Part shown: piece by piece, positions 1 to 5,702 of the stretch
Numbering within the stretch: position 1 is the first letter of the stretch
Layout of the letters: every line of letters begins with the position of its first letter
Origin: an uncultured Bacilli bacterium
Lineage (GTDB): Bacteria; Bacillota_I; Bacilli_A; RF39; UBA660
Direction of reading: 5' to 3'
Assembly (NCBI GenBank): GCA_944372275.1
Contig: CALVYO010000070.1
Span: 1 to 6,583 of the forward strand
DNA length: 6,583 nucleotides
Notes under the pieces: generated by a model
The model's input: the letters and a program-made list of their open reading frames with translations, nothing else
The model's database searches: none
Told to the model about the DNA's origin: nothing
Made by a program: the position numbers and the translations under genes

Positions 1-73
1 TTTTTCAAAACTTTTTTTCATTCTTTACATTTGTTTACATTATCTTTTTATTTTTTTTAAGCGATTGCCTTAC

Positions 74-105
74 AAATACCATAATATTTTAAAGGTATTT
101 TTTTT
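74..105 (+). terminator. weak intrinsic terminator candidate
   Basis: A 7-bp stem AAATACC (74-80) / GGTATTT (94-100) encloses a 13-nt AT-rich loop and is followed directly by a T run (101-105). It would end transcription of a plus-strand gene lying before the window. The stem has only two G-C pairs and the loop is long, so it could be chance in such AT-rich DNA. Confidence 0.35.
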
Positions 106-173
106 ATTAATTTAAACATTTTCCCACCTATTATTTATTATATGCAATAATTTTAAAGATGTTATAAATACCC

Positions 174-218
174 TTTACAAAAAATATTATCCTACATATT
201 ATAAAGTGAAAGGTGGTG
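174..218 (+). promoter_or_regulatory. promoter and RBS of the interrupted surface-protein gene
   Basis: TTTACA (174-179) and TATTAT (197-202) are separated by 17 bp, which fits a vegetative sigma-A promoter. An AGGTGGTG ribosome binding site (211-218) follows, 7 nt before the ATG at 226. These signals face a gene of which only two start-codon bases remain before the insertion sequence, so they now drive transcription into the element against tnpA. A competing ATG at 221 would read through TTA-TGT and meet a stop after excision, which is why 226 is chosen. Confidence 0.5.
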
Positions 219-235
219 AAATGTTATGTCAACCA

Positions 236-256
236 CCCTACACTAAAAGTGTAGGG
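236..256 (-). repeat. right-end (RE) hairpin of the IS
   Basis: A perfect 9-bp stem CCCTACACT (236-244) / AGTGTAGGG (248-256) with a 3-nt loop. It lies downstream of tnpA, and its foot is 3 nt from the proposed TTGAC cleavage site. Imperfect or perfect subterminal hairpins of this kind are recognised by the Y1 transposase as single-stranded DNA. Confidence 0.8.
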
Positions 257-295
257 ATTGTTTTTACTGCTGAAAGCAGATTATTCGACTAAAAG

Positions 296-715
296 TCATT
301 TAGTTATTTTAAAGGATTTTTCTATATCATCTGTTTGGTCTTCTATATATGCTTTAATTATTTCTTGTGTTACTGTACCAACAGTTCTACAAAAATATCC
401 TGGACTCCACAAATGTTGCCCCCAATATCTTCTCTTTAATTGATTATATTCCTCCTGCAATATTTTTGAACTTCTTCCTTTTAAATATTGCACTATTTTT
501 GCTGGTGCTATTGTAGGTGGACAACTTACTAATAAATGCACGTGATTTTTTGTTATATTTCCTCTTATAATAGTTAAGCCACGGGCTGCACAACCTTGAA
601 TTATTAATATTCTTAATCTTTCTGCTATCTTTCCATTTAATACTTCATATCTATATTTTGTTGTCCATACAATATGATATTGTATATCATATTGTGTATG
701 ACTTCCTTTTCTCAT
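296..715 (-). CDS. tnpA: IS200/IS605-family transposase TnpA (Y1 HUH nuclease)
   Basis: This 139-residue protein matches the family's usual length. It cuts and rejoins single-stranded DNA at the element ends through a 5'-phosphotyrosine link, acting as a dimer. The N-terminus reads RKGSHTQYDIQYHIVWTTKY, typical of the group. The HUH metal-binding motif is H58-V-H60 (NHVHLLVSCPP), and the catalytic tyrosine is Y123 in KAYIEDQ. The conserved 'YWGQHLWSPGYF' block (residues 97-108) is also present. The ATG at 713-715 is chosen because an upstream extension would begin with TTG at 757, inside the promoter, while AAAGGG and GCGGGG sequences lie just before 715. The frame is intact and all key residues are present, so the protein may be active. 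It is encoded opposite to the gene it interrupts. Confidence 0.93.
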   Translation of the reverse strand: MRKGSHTQYDIQYHIVWTTKYRYEVLNGKIAERLRILIIQGCAARGLTIIRGNITKNHVHLLVSCPPTIAPAKIVQYLKGRSSKILQEEYNQLKRRYWGQHLWSPGYFCRTVGTVTQEIIKAYIEDQTDDIEKSFKITK

Positions 716-740
716 CCAAATCCCCGCCCTTTGGCTAACT

Positions 741-769
741 ATTATACCACAGGACAATTAATTTGTCTG
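741..769 (-). promoter_or_regulatory. tnpA promoter
   Basis: On the minus strand CAGACA (769-764) and TATAAT (746-741) are spaced by 17 bp, and TG lies one base before the -10 box (extended -10). Predicted transcription starts near 734, giving a leader of about 19 nt with purine-rich RBS candidates before ATG 715. The promoter lies inside the element, between the left-end hairpin and tnpA. Confidence 0.55.
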
Positions 770-785
770 CTAGTTCTCAAAGAAT

Positions 786-805
786 CTACGTGCTTTAGCA
801 CGTGG
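786..805 (-). repeat. left-end (LE) hairpin of the IS
   Basis: An 8-bp stem (786-793 with 798-805, one G-T pair) with a 4-nt loop, core ACGTGC/GCACGT. It lies 23 nt inside the proposed left end at 828, upstream of tnpA. Its sequence differs from the right-end hairpin. Confidence 0.7.
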
Positions 806-1399
806 CCTGCAACTTAGTGTTTAACATAGTCAATGCCAATAATTAAACCAAGTAGCGTAAAAAGAAGTGATTCAGTAACCGATATAATCGAATCTGTAGC
901 GCTTCGACAAACTGGTTTATCACACATTTTAAATGCTGAAGGTGAAAAAATTCAAGCTGCTTTAAAAACTGCTCAAACGACTGATGAATTATTAAGTTAA
1001 TGATTCGGTAAAATCTATAGTTAATTCAATCACTCGTTTAGAAAAACTTTTACAAGGAAAACTTGAATTATTCAATAATTGTATATGCGATGCTAATGCA
1101 ACTTGTGTCACTTCAGCATTAGAATTATCATTATCTAACCCTCTAGGCGGTGTCATTGTAAATCAAAGCCCAAATACTTATTTATTCACAGGTACTACTC
1201 TAGCTACTGATATTATTTTTGAAACTACTCCACAAGTTTCAGTTGCTTCAACATCGACATTACCAGCAGGTATTACTTTCGCTGATAACAAATTAAGTAT
1301 CCCTGCTAACTTCAACTTCGGTCAAGCGTATAGTATGACATTTATGGTCGGTACTGATGCTTGTAAATACGAAGTTACAATCAATACTGTTGTAATTTA

Positions 1400-1426
1400 A
1401 AAGAGATTTATTTCTCTTTTATTTTT
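1400..1426. terminator. bidirectional intrinsic terminator between convergent genes
   Basis: The stem AAAGAGA (1400-1406) / TCTCTTT (1413-1419) has a 6-nt loop. On the plus strand it is followed by TTATTTTT and ends the surface-protein pseudogene. On the minus strand the T run in CTCTTTTAAATT serves the PAP2 gene, whose stop codon (1408-1410) lies in the loop. Confidence 0.65.
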
Positions 1427-1989
1427 GGATAAATAAAATCAATGAAGAACAAAAGATAACTGAAAGAAATAATATAGCCTGCTAGTACATCCGATGTGTA
1501 ATGGACGCCTAAATAAATTCTACTTATGCCAATTAAGATAATTAATATACTTAATAATATTATCCCTAACTTTTTATATTTATAATTACTCTTTCCTAAT
1601 AGATATATAAGTAATCCATAAACGGACAAACTTATCATAGCGTGTCCACTTGGAAAACTATAGCCTGTTTCGGTAATCAAATTAATGTCAATTGGTCTAT
1701 TTCTTACAAAAATTAATTTTAATATATAATTGAATAAAAATACCATTACTAAATTAATAAGAAAAACTTTTCTTGTATTTTTCCATAATAAAATAACTAA
1801 GCAACTAAATAGAACACACCAAATGGGACTAGCAAAAAATGTAAAAAATTTCATAATTGTCGTCATATAATCAGATATAAATAAAGAAACAATGTTATAA
1901 CCGAAATCATCGATCCAAATTAAATGTTTTTTTAAATATATTCCTAGCATAAAGATAAAAAATAATGTTATACTTATTATTTTTTTCAT
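1408..1989 (-). CDS. PAP2-family membrane phosphatase
   Basis: This 193-residue integral membrane protein has a full phosphatidic acid phosphatase type 2 signature: K91-x6-R98-P99 in KLIFVRNRP, P113-S-G-H116 in YSFPSGHAM, and S156-R157-x5-H163-x3-D167 in SRIYLGVHYTSD. H163 is the expected nucleophile, with H116 and D167 assisting. There are about six hydrophobic segments (roughly 4-20, 31-40, 52-69, 74-93, 119-131, 140-158, 170-186, some of them short). The family removes phosphate from lipid phosphates, such as undecaprenyl pyrophosphate, phosphatidylglycerol phosphate or phosphatidate, with the active site usually facing outward. The exact substrate cannot be read from sequence; recycling of undecaprenyl carrier is one option. 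The GGTGAT RBS sits 3 nt before the ATG. The gene stands alone, with its own promoter and terminator. Confidence 0.93.
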   Translation of the reverse strand: MKKIISITLFFIFMLGIYLKKHLIWIDDFGYNIVSLFISDYMTTIMKFFTFFASPIWCVLFSCLVILLWKNTRKVFLINLVMVFLFNYILKLIFVRNRPIDINLITETGYSFPSGHAMISLSVYGLLIYLLGKSNYKYKKLGIILLSILIILIGISRIYLGVHYTSDVLAGYIISFSYLLFFIDFIYPKIKEK

Positions 1990-1992
1990 TTT

Positions 1993-2013
1993 ATCACCAT
2001 CTAAATTATATCA
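1993..2013 (-). promoter_or_regulatory. extended -10 promoter and RBS of the PAP2 gene
   Basis: TATAAT (2010-2005 on the minus strand) is preceded by TG one base away, making an extended -10 element. No good -35 box is seen (the best position reads CTTCAT). Transcription should start near 1998, which is also the first base of the GGTGAT RBS (1998-1993), leaving a leader of only about 9 nt. Confidence 0.55.
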
Positions 2014-2015
2014 CA

Positions 2016-2123
2016 CTATTGAAAAAAATGAAGTATTTTATTGGTGATTAATAAAGGTAATAAAATTATTATAAATAAAAAGTTTAACATTATTCCTAAT
2101 ATAAAATATAATGTATTCTTCAT
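2016..2123 (-). CDS. possible small single-pass membrane peptide (35 aa), doubtful
   Basis: An ATG (2123-2121) opens a 35-codon frame ending in TAG (2018-2016). The peptide begins MKNTLYFILGIMLNFLF, is almost wholly hydrophobic to about residue 27, and ends in a short polar/aromatic tail (NKILHFFQ). It starts 28 nt after the stop of the pentapeptide-repeat gene on the same strand, so it could be a fourth operon member. No ribosome binding site is visible, and AT-rich DNA easily encodes hydrophobic runs. It may instead be the remnant of a longer membrane protein or chance. I do not recognise it. Confidence 0.25.
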   Translation of the reverse strand: MKNTLYFILGIMLNFLFIIILLPLLITNKILHFFQ

Positions 2124-2151
2124 ATTAAATAATATGATTGAATTATTTTTT

Positions 2152-2769
2152 TTAAAACTTTATTTGAATATCTAAAAGTGTGGAAAAATCAATTGCTTGT
2201 TCTTTATTTACAAAGATTTTTTTTATACTTTTTAAATCAGTCGTTATATTAGTCAATATCGATGTGGAAAAATCGACATTTTTAAAATCATTATTATAAA
2301 ATTGACTATTTATAAAATTGCAATCATCAATTATTAAATTATTCGTTGTAACTTCTAAAAAATTAGAATCTGCAAAATTGTTATTTTGAAATTTACAATT
2401 TTTAATTTTAACATTAGAAAAATTAATATAACGACATAAACAATTTTCTAGTAGACAATCAAAAAATGATGTTTCGATTAAATTAGTTCCAACTAATTTA
2501 CAATTTTTGAATTCACATCTTGTAAAAGAAACTTGCGTAAATTCTAAATTTGATAAATCACAATTAGTTATTATACAGTCGATAAATTCTAATTTTTTTA
2601 TTTTTTGTTTGGTAAAATCAACTTTTTCTATCTCACAACTATCAAATAAAACTTCGCCCACTATAGCACTACTATCATCATCGTATATTTTGACATTATT
2701 AGTAATATTTTTAATTAACGCTTCAATTATATTAATCTCGTCAACTATTTTGATTATCGGTTTTTTCAT
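2152..2769 (-). CDS. pentapeptide-repeat protein
   Basis: This 205-residue protein has no signal peptide or membrane segment, so it is probably cytoplasmic. From residue 42 to about 172 a hydrophobic residue (mainly F, L or I) occurs at every fifth position without a register break: 27 pentapeptides, with exceptions only at C112 and T142. That predicts a right-handed quadrilateral beta-helix of nearly seven coils. The first 40 residues and the tail (about 176-205, including FVNKEQAIDFSTLLDIQIKF) are not repeats; the tail resembles the end of YjbI-like Firmicutes proteins, from memory. Nine of ten cysteines sit at the inward i-2 position. Some relatives (Qnr, MfpA) mimic DNA and bind gyrase, but this protein is not notably acidic on its faces, and such a role is unproven. 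It starts inside the stop of the preceding gene (ATGA) with no RBS of its own, so translation is probably coupled. Confidence 0.9.
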   Translation of the reverse strand: MKKPIIKIVDEINIIEALIKNITNNVKIYDDDSSAIVGEVLFDSCEIEKVDFTKQKIKKLEFIDCIITNCDLSNLEFTQVSFTRCEFKNCKLVGTNLIETSFFDCLLENCLCRYINFSNVKIKNCKFQNNNFADSNFLEVTTNNLIIDDCNFINSQFYNNDFKNVDFSTSILTNITTDLKSIKKIFVNKEQAIDFSTLLDIQIKF

Positions 2770-3470
2770 TGATTTAATTCGGCAATCATTTCATTATATT
2801 TAGTTGACAAGGATTCATTTTTAAAATTAATTGTATTATTATTGATATACCAATTATTTTTATTTTCGGTTAAGAAGTTTAATATTTCTTGTTCTTTTTC
2901 AAGTAATGCAACAAAATTATCGACACTTTCTCCTATTGTTTGTTTTTTCTTGTTTATTTCTTTTTCTTTAGCAAAATCAAAACTTTTATATAAATTGACA
3001 TAGGAATCTTCTAAGTTTTCATTTACGATATAAGCCATAATAGTTTCTTCTTTTAAATAAGATAAAATTTCTGCTTCCAAATTTAAAATGTTTTGTTTAG
3101 TTTTAGTTAAATATTCATTACTGTTCTTAAAATTAGGGCCATCTTCTTTAAAATTGGTAACTGTTAAAATAGAATAAGTTTCATCATCGTTTAAAATGTT
3201 AGTATAATCTAATATTTTATCGAATAAATCCCTTAAATAATCCTTAGCACAGTCTTCAACAACAGCATAACCATCTTCAGTTTCTATTTTATTTAGTTTA
3301 CTATATATGGCATCAAAATCGTATTGTTCAGCATATATTAATGAATAAACTTCATTAATTTCACTTTTTAATTCGTGTTCTTTTAAAAATTGGCGCACAA
3401 GTAAAAATACAATAATTCCAACAAGTAATATTAAAAATATATTAATTACTATTTTAACTTTTTTATTCAT
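2766..3470 (-). CDS. membrane-anchored protein of unknown function, in the EAL operon
   Basis: This 234-residue protein has one N-terminal membrane segment (about 7-26, preceded by the basic residues MNKKVK), so the remaining ~205 residues probably lie outside the membrane. There is no lipobox cysteine. The outer part is rich in E, K, N, D and L and looks largely alpha-helical, with possible coiled-coil stretches around 125-200 and only one cysteine (about 74). I do not recognise a family. The gene begins 8 bp before the end of the GGDEF-EAL gene, with a strong AAGGAG RBS inside that gene, and ends in an ATGA overlap with the pentapeptide-repeat gene. This layout suggests the three proteins are made together. 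It may act with the outer sensor part of the EAL protein, which is an inference from position only. Confidence 0.85.
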   Translation of the reverse strand: MNKKVKIVINIFLILLVGIIVFLLVRQFLKEHELKSEINEVYSLIYAEQYDFDAIYSKLNKIETEDGYAVVEDCAKDYLRDLFDKILDYTNILNDDETYSILTVTNFKEDGPNFKNSNEYLTKTKQNILNLEAEILSYLKEETIMAYIVNENLEDSYVNLYKSFDFAKEKEINKKKQTIGESVDNFVALLEKEQEILNFLTENKNNWYINNNTINFKNESLSTKYNEMIAELNQ

Positions 3471-5640
3471 TGTTTTCTCCTTCTAAAAATTGCTTAAACT
3501 CATTTATCGATAATGGTTTTGAAAAATAAAATCCTTGAATAATATCGCAATTTAATTTTTTTAAATAATCTAATTGTTCTTTTGTTTCGACTCCTTCAGC
3601 CGTAAGTTGTAAATTTAAAAATTGTCCTAATTTAGTTACATATTTTAATATTTCTTTACCTTTTTCGCTTTCATCAGTAATAAAACTACGATCTATTTTA
3701 ATACCATCAATATCCAAAGATTTTAATAATGATATTGAAGAATATCCAGTTCCAAAATCATCGACTAATATTTTAAATTTGGCTTTTTTGATTTTCTTTA
3801 ATACTTTTTGAATAATTGAATTATCTGATAAAATTGTTCCTTCAGTTATTTCTAATTCGATATCATTTTTATTAATAGCATATTTTTTCATAATTTCTTC
3901 ATATTCTTCAACTAAATTAAATTGTTCGATTTTTTTTCTTGAAACATTGATTGAAACAGGACCGATATTAATATTTTCTTTTTTAAATTGTTGAAGTATT
4001 TTGCAAACTTTTTCAAATACATATGAATCGATTGTCGTAATAAAGCCACTTTCTTCAGCTATTGGAATAAATAAAGCAGGACTAATAAATTTATTATTTT
4101 CTCTTAATCTTAATAATGCTTCCGCACCAACCATTTTTTTTGTCATGCAATCAAATTTTGGTTGAAGATAGATTTCAAATGAATCATTTTCAACACTATT
4201 AATTAATTTGTCTAGCATTGCTTTACTTTCAACCATATCGTAAACCATTTTATCTTCATAAATAGTATAATATTTATTATGATCATTTTTGGCTATTTTC
4301 CACGCAATCAACGCTTTATTCTCGGCAAGTTCAAAATCTTCATCATATAAAGATTCATACACACCGAAAGTCGAAGTAATTACAAAATCACTATTATTAA
4401 TTTTTATCCGTCTTATACCATTATATATTTTGTTAACATACGATAATATTGTCTTTTCACCACTATGTTTTAAACAAACTAAATAATGGTCAGCAGTTTT
4501 TCTACAGTTAAAACCATCTTTATTAATGTCATTTAAAAGTTGATATATTTTAATTAAAACTTCATTGCTTGTTTTATATCCATAAATTGTATTTAATAAT
4601 TTAAAATTATTAATATCAAAAATAAGTAAAGTTTTCTTACATTTTAAATTGTCATATTCATCTTTAAACTTTTCATATGAATAACCGCCTGTCATTTTAT
4701 CTTTATATATGACATCATATAATTTTTTATTTTTAAAATATAAAATAAGAGAAATTGTTACAAATATAATTAAAAATATTATAACTAAATAAATTGACAC
4801 TAACAAAGTAGAAGTCATTATTTCACTATAAATTGTATCGACAGTTGTCACTGGTACTATGGTCAATATATACCAATCATTTATACCTAAAGGTGTATAA
4901 TACATATGCTTTAAAGAATTATTGGCAAATACAATATTACCACTTTTATTTTGCTTAAAATCTTGTTTTAAAATATCGACAACATTGTTGTTATAGTTAT
5001 CTACTTTTATCATAACATCAAAAATATTTTCAAAGTTATAAAAACTTGTTTCATTATTAGAACTTAATATCTTTTTTCCATCACTACCAACAATATAAGT
5101 ATAACCTGCACCATTAAATGAAGGAATCGATAATTTTTCAACTAAATTGTTTAAATCATAAGAATAAAATAATAATGCTTCTTGATTTTTAATATTTTCA
5201 CCTATAAAAATACTATTTTCTTGATTAATTGGATCTTCATCTAATATAATAATACTTTCTTTATATTCTAAATCATCATAATAATTTTCATTTTTTATTT
5301 CTACATTATCATCAGCAATATAGATAGTTATGTCTTTTGCAACGATGCCAACATTTTTATAGTTATTTGTTTCATAAATATTTTTTAATAATTGAATAAC
5401 TTCTTCATCATAGGTAGATTTAAGTGATAAAGTTTTAGCTAATTGTTTTACTAAATCTTGTTGTTTTGTTATTTCACTAGTAACAACTAATTTGTTTTGA
5501 TTGCCCACTTCTTGCAACATAATCTTTATTTGCTCGTTTAATTTTTCGTTTAAATTATTTGAATATACACTAAAACCTGTTAAAATGAGAATTATTAATA
5601 AACAAGAAATAATTATGTACTTAATAAAATTATTTTTCAT
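3463..5640 (-). CDS. cache-sensor protein with degenerate GGDEF and intact EAL domain (c-di-GMP phosphodiesterase)
   Basis: This 725-residue membrane protein is predicted to hydrolyse cyclic di-GMP to pGpG in response to an external signal. Order: membrane segment 8-28; extracytoplasmic cache-like region 30-272 (ending in YYTPLGINDWYILTIVP, typical of double-cache sensors); membrane segment about 278-302; GGDEF domain about 310-460; EAL domain about 470-718. The GGDEF signature is replaced by T382-A-D-H-Y386, and the INDxxGH region is altered, so cyclase activity is probably lost; D342 remains. No I-site RxxD is seen. The EAL domain keeps E507-A-L509, N565 (SINVS), E597-I-T-E600, D627-D628 (VDDFGTGYSS), K648 (DGIKIDRSF), E682 (AEGVE) and Q702 (QGFYFSKP), so it should be catalytic. 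The GGTGGT RBS lies 3 nt before the ATG. It is the first gene of a three-gene operon. Confidence 0.95.
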   Translation of the reverse strand: MKNNFIKYIIISCLLIILILTGFSVYSNNLNEKLNEQIKIMLQEVGNQNKLVVTSEITKQQDLVKQLAKTLSLKSTYDEEVIQLLKNIYETNNYKNVGIVAKDITIYIADDNVEIKNENYYDDLEYKESIIILDEDPINQENSIFIGENIKNQEALLFYSYDLNNLVEKLSIPSFNGAGYTYIVGSDGKKILSSNNETSFYNFENIFDVMIKVDNYNNNVVDILKQDFKQNKSGNIVFANNSLKHMYYTPLGINDWYILTIVPVTTVDTIYSEIMTSTLLVSIYLVIIFLIIFVTISLILYFKNKKLYDVIYKDKMTGGYSYEKFKDEYDNLKCKKTLLIFDINNFKLLNTIYGYKTSNEVLIKIYQLLNDINKDGFNCRKTADHYLVCLKHSGEKTILSYVNKIYNGIRRIKINNSDFVITSTFGVYESLYDEDFELAENKALIAWKIAKNDHNKYYTIYEDKMVYDMVESKAMLDKLINSVENDSFEIYLQPKFDCMTKKMVGAEALLRLRENNKFISPALFIPIAEESGFITTIDSYVFEKVCKILQQFKKENINIGPVSINVSRKKIEQFNLVEEYEEIMKKYAINKNDIELEITEGTILSDNSIIQKVLKKIKKAKFKILVDDFGTGYSSISLLKSLDIDGIKIDRSFITDESEKGKEILKYVTKLGQFLNLQLTAEGVETKEQLDYLKKLNCDIIQGFYFSKPLSINEFKQFLEGENNE
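3477..3482 (-). promoter_or_regulatory. RBS of the unknown membrane protein gene
   Basis: AAGGAG on the minus strand lies 6 nt before ATG 3470, inside the last codons of the EAL gene. It fixes that start and shows the second gene can be initiated efficiently by itself, unlike the third gene. Confidence 0.8.
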
Positions 5641-5643
5641 TGT

Positions 5644-5664
5644 ACCACCACTATTATTATATCA
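5644..5664 (-). promoter_or_regulatory. extended -10 promoter and RBS of the EAL operon
   Basis: TATAAT (5661-5656 on the minus strand) is preceded by TG one base away. The -35 position falls within the terminator hairpin of the upstream regulator gene and has no consensus. The start is predicted near 5649, the first base of the GGTGGT RBS (5649-5644), giving a leader of about 9 nt. Confidence 0.55.
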
Positions 5665-5670
5665 TAGATT

Positions 5671-5702
5671 AAAAAAAAGAAGTATGCATTTAACTTCTTT
5701 TT
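5671..5702 (-). terminator. strong intrinsic terminator of the XRE regulator gene
   Basis: A perfect 10-bp stem AAAAAGAAGT / ACTTCTTTTT (5702-5693 with 5683-5674) has a 9-nt loop and is followed by further Ts. The stop codon of the regulator gene overlaps its base. It separates the regulator from the EAL operon as a transcription unit. Confidence 0.8.

Larger units (their letters stand above)
228..828 (-). mobile_element. IS200-type insertion sequence (IS200/IS605 family, tnpA only)
   Basis: The element is about 601 bp, with subterminal hairpins instead of terminal inverted repeats and no target duplication, as expected for single-strand Y1 transposition. The boundaries come from the pentamer GTCAA (minus strand TTGAC), present at 228-232 and 829-833. 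Family members insert 3' of a short target; here TTGAC would be the left flank (829-833) and the same pentamer would end the element (228-232). Deleting 228-828 restores a start codon in frame with its RBS, which strongly supports these ends. There is no tnpB/IscB-like gene. The exact end bases are inferred, since the repeat allows some sliding of the junction. Confidence 0.85.
226..1400 (+). pseudogene. surface or spore-associated protein gene, interrupted by an IS and frameshifted
   Basis: The gene is in two parts, 226-227 and 829-1400, split by the insertion sequence. Rejoining them gives M-S-M-P-I-I-K-P-S-S and then an amphipathic helix containing 'LSHILNAEGEKIQ'. From memory, this motif recurs in Firmicutes surface, collagen-like and exosporium-type proteins. 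The reading frame stops at TAA 998-1000, but homologous-looking sequence continues one base out of frame from GTT 996 to TAA 1398-1400. That part gives a second helix ('SITRLEKLLQGKLELF'), a short Cys-containing linker (CICDANATC), and a beta-rich C-terminal part including 'LPAGITFADNKLSIPA', which resembles a putative Ig-like (He_PIG) fold. Correcting one base gives about 190 residues. Many C-ending codons (AAC, TTC, GTC, GGC) set it apart from neighbouring genes. The ATG at 833 could start a 55-residue peptide but has no RBS. Pseudogene status is well supported; the spore or surface role is an inference. Confidence 0.72.

Noticed and set aside
267..279. Hairpin CTGCT/AGCAG after tnpA as a terminator
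   Set aside because: No T run follows on either strand; it may just be part of the element's structured right end.
258..443. Plus-strand ORF of 61 codons
   Set aside because: It lies opposite tnpA and its right-end region, has no RBS or recognisable motif, and tnpA is clearly the real gene.
716..757. N-terminal extension of TnpA from a TTG codon
   Set aside because: The extension would run through the -10 box of the tnpA promoter and lengthen the protein beyond the family norm.
2121..2136. Palindrome CATATT/AATATG as the terminator of the three-gene operon
   Set aside because: The stem has only two G-C pairs and no T run on the minus strand; no convincing operon terminator was found.
2507..2803. 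Plus-strand ORF of 98 codons
   Set aside because: It is the antisense shadow of the pentapeptide-repeat gene; its hydrophobic, Ser-rich product mirrors the repeat codons.
4289..4486. Plus-strand ORF of 65 codons inside the EAL gene
   Set aside because: It is antisense to a well-supported domain, with no RBS or homology signal.
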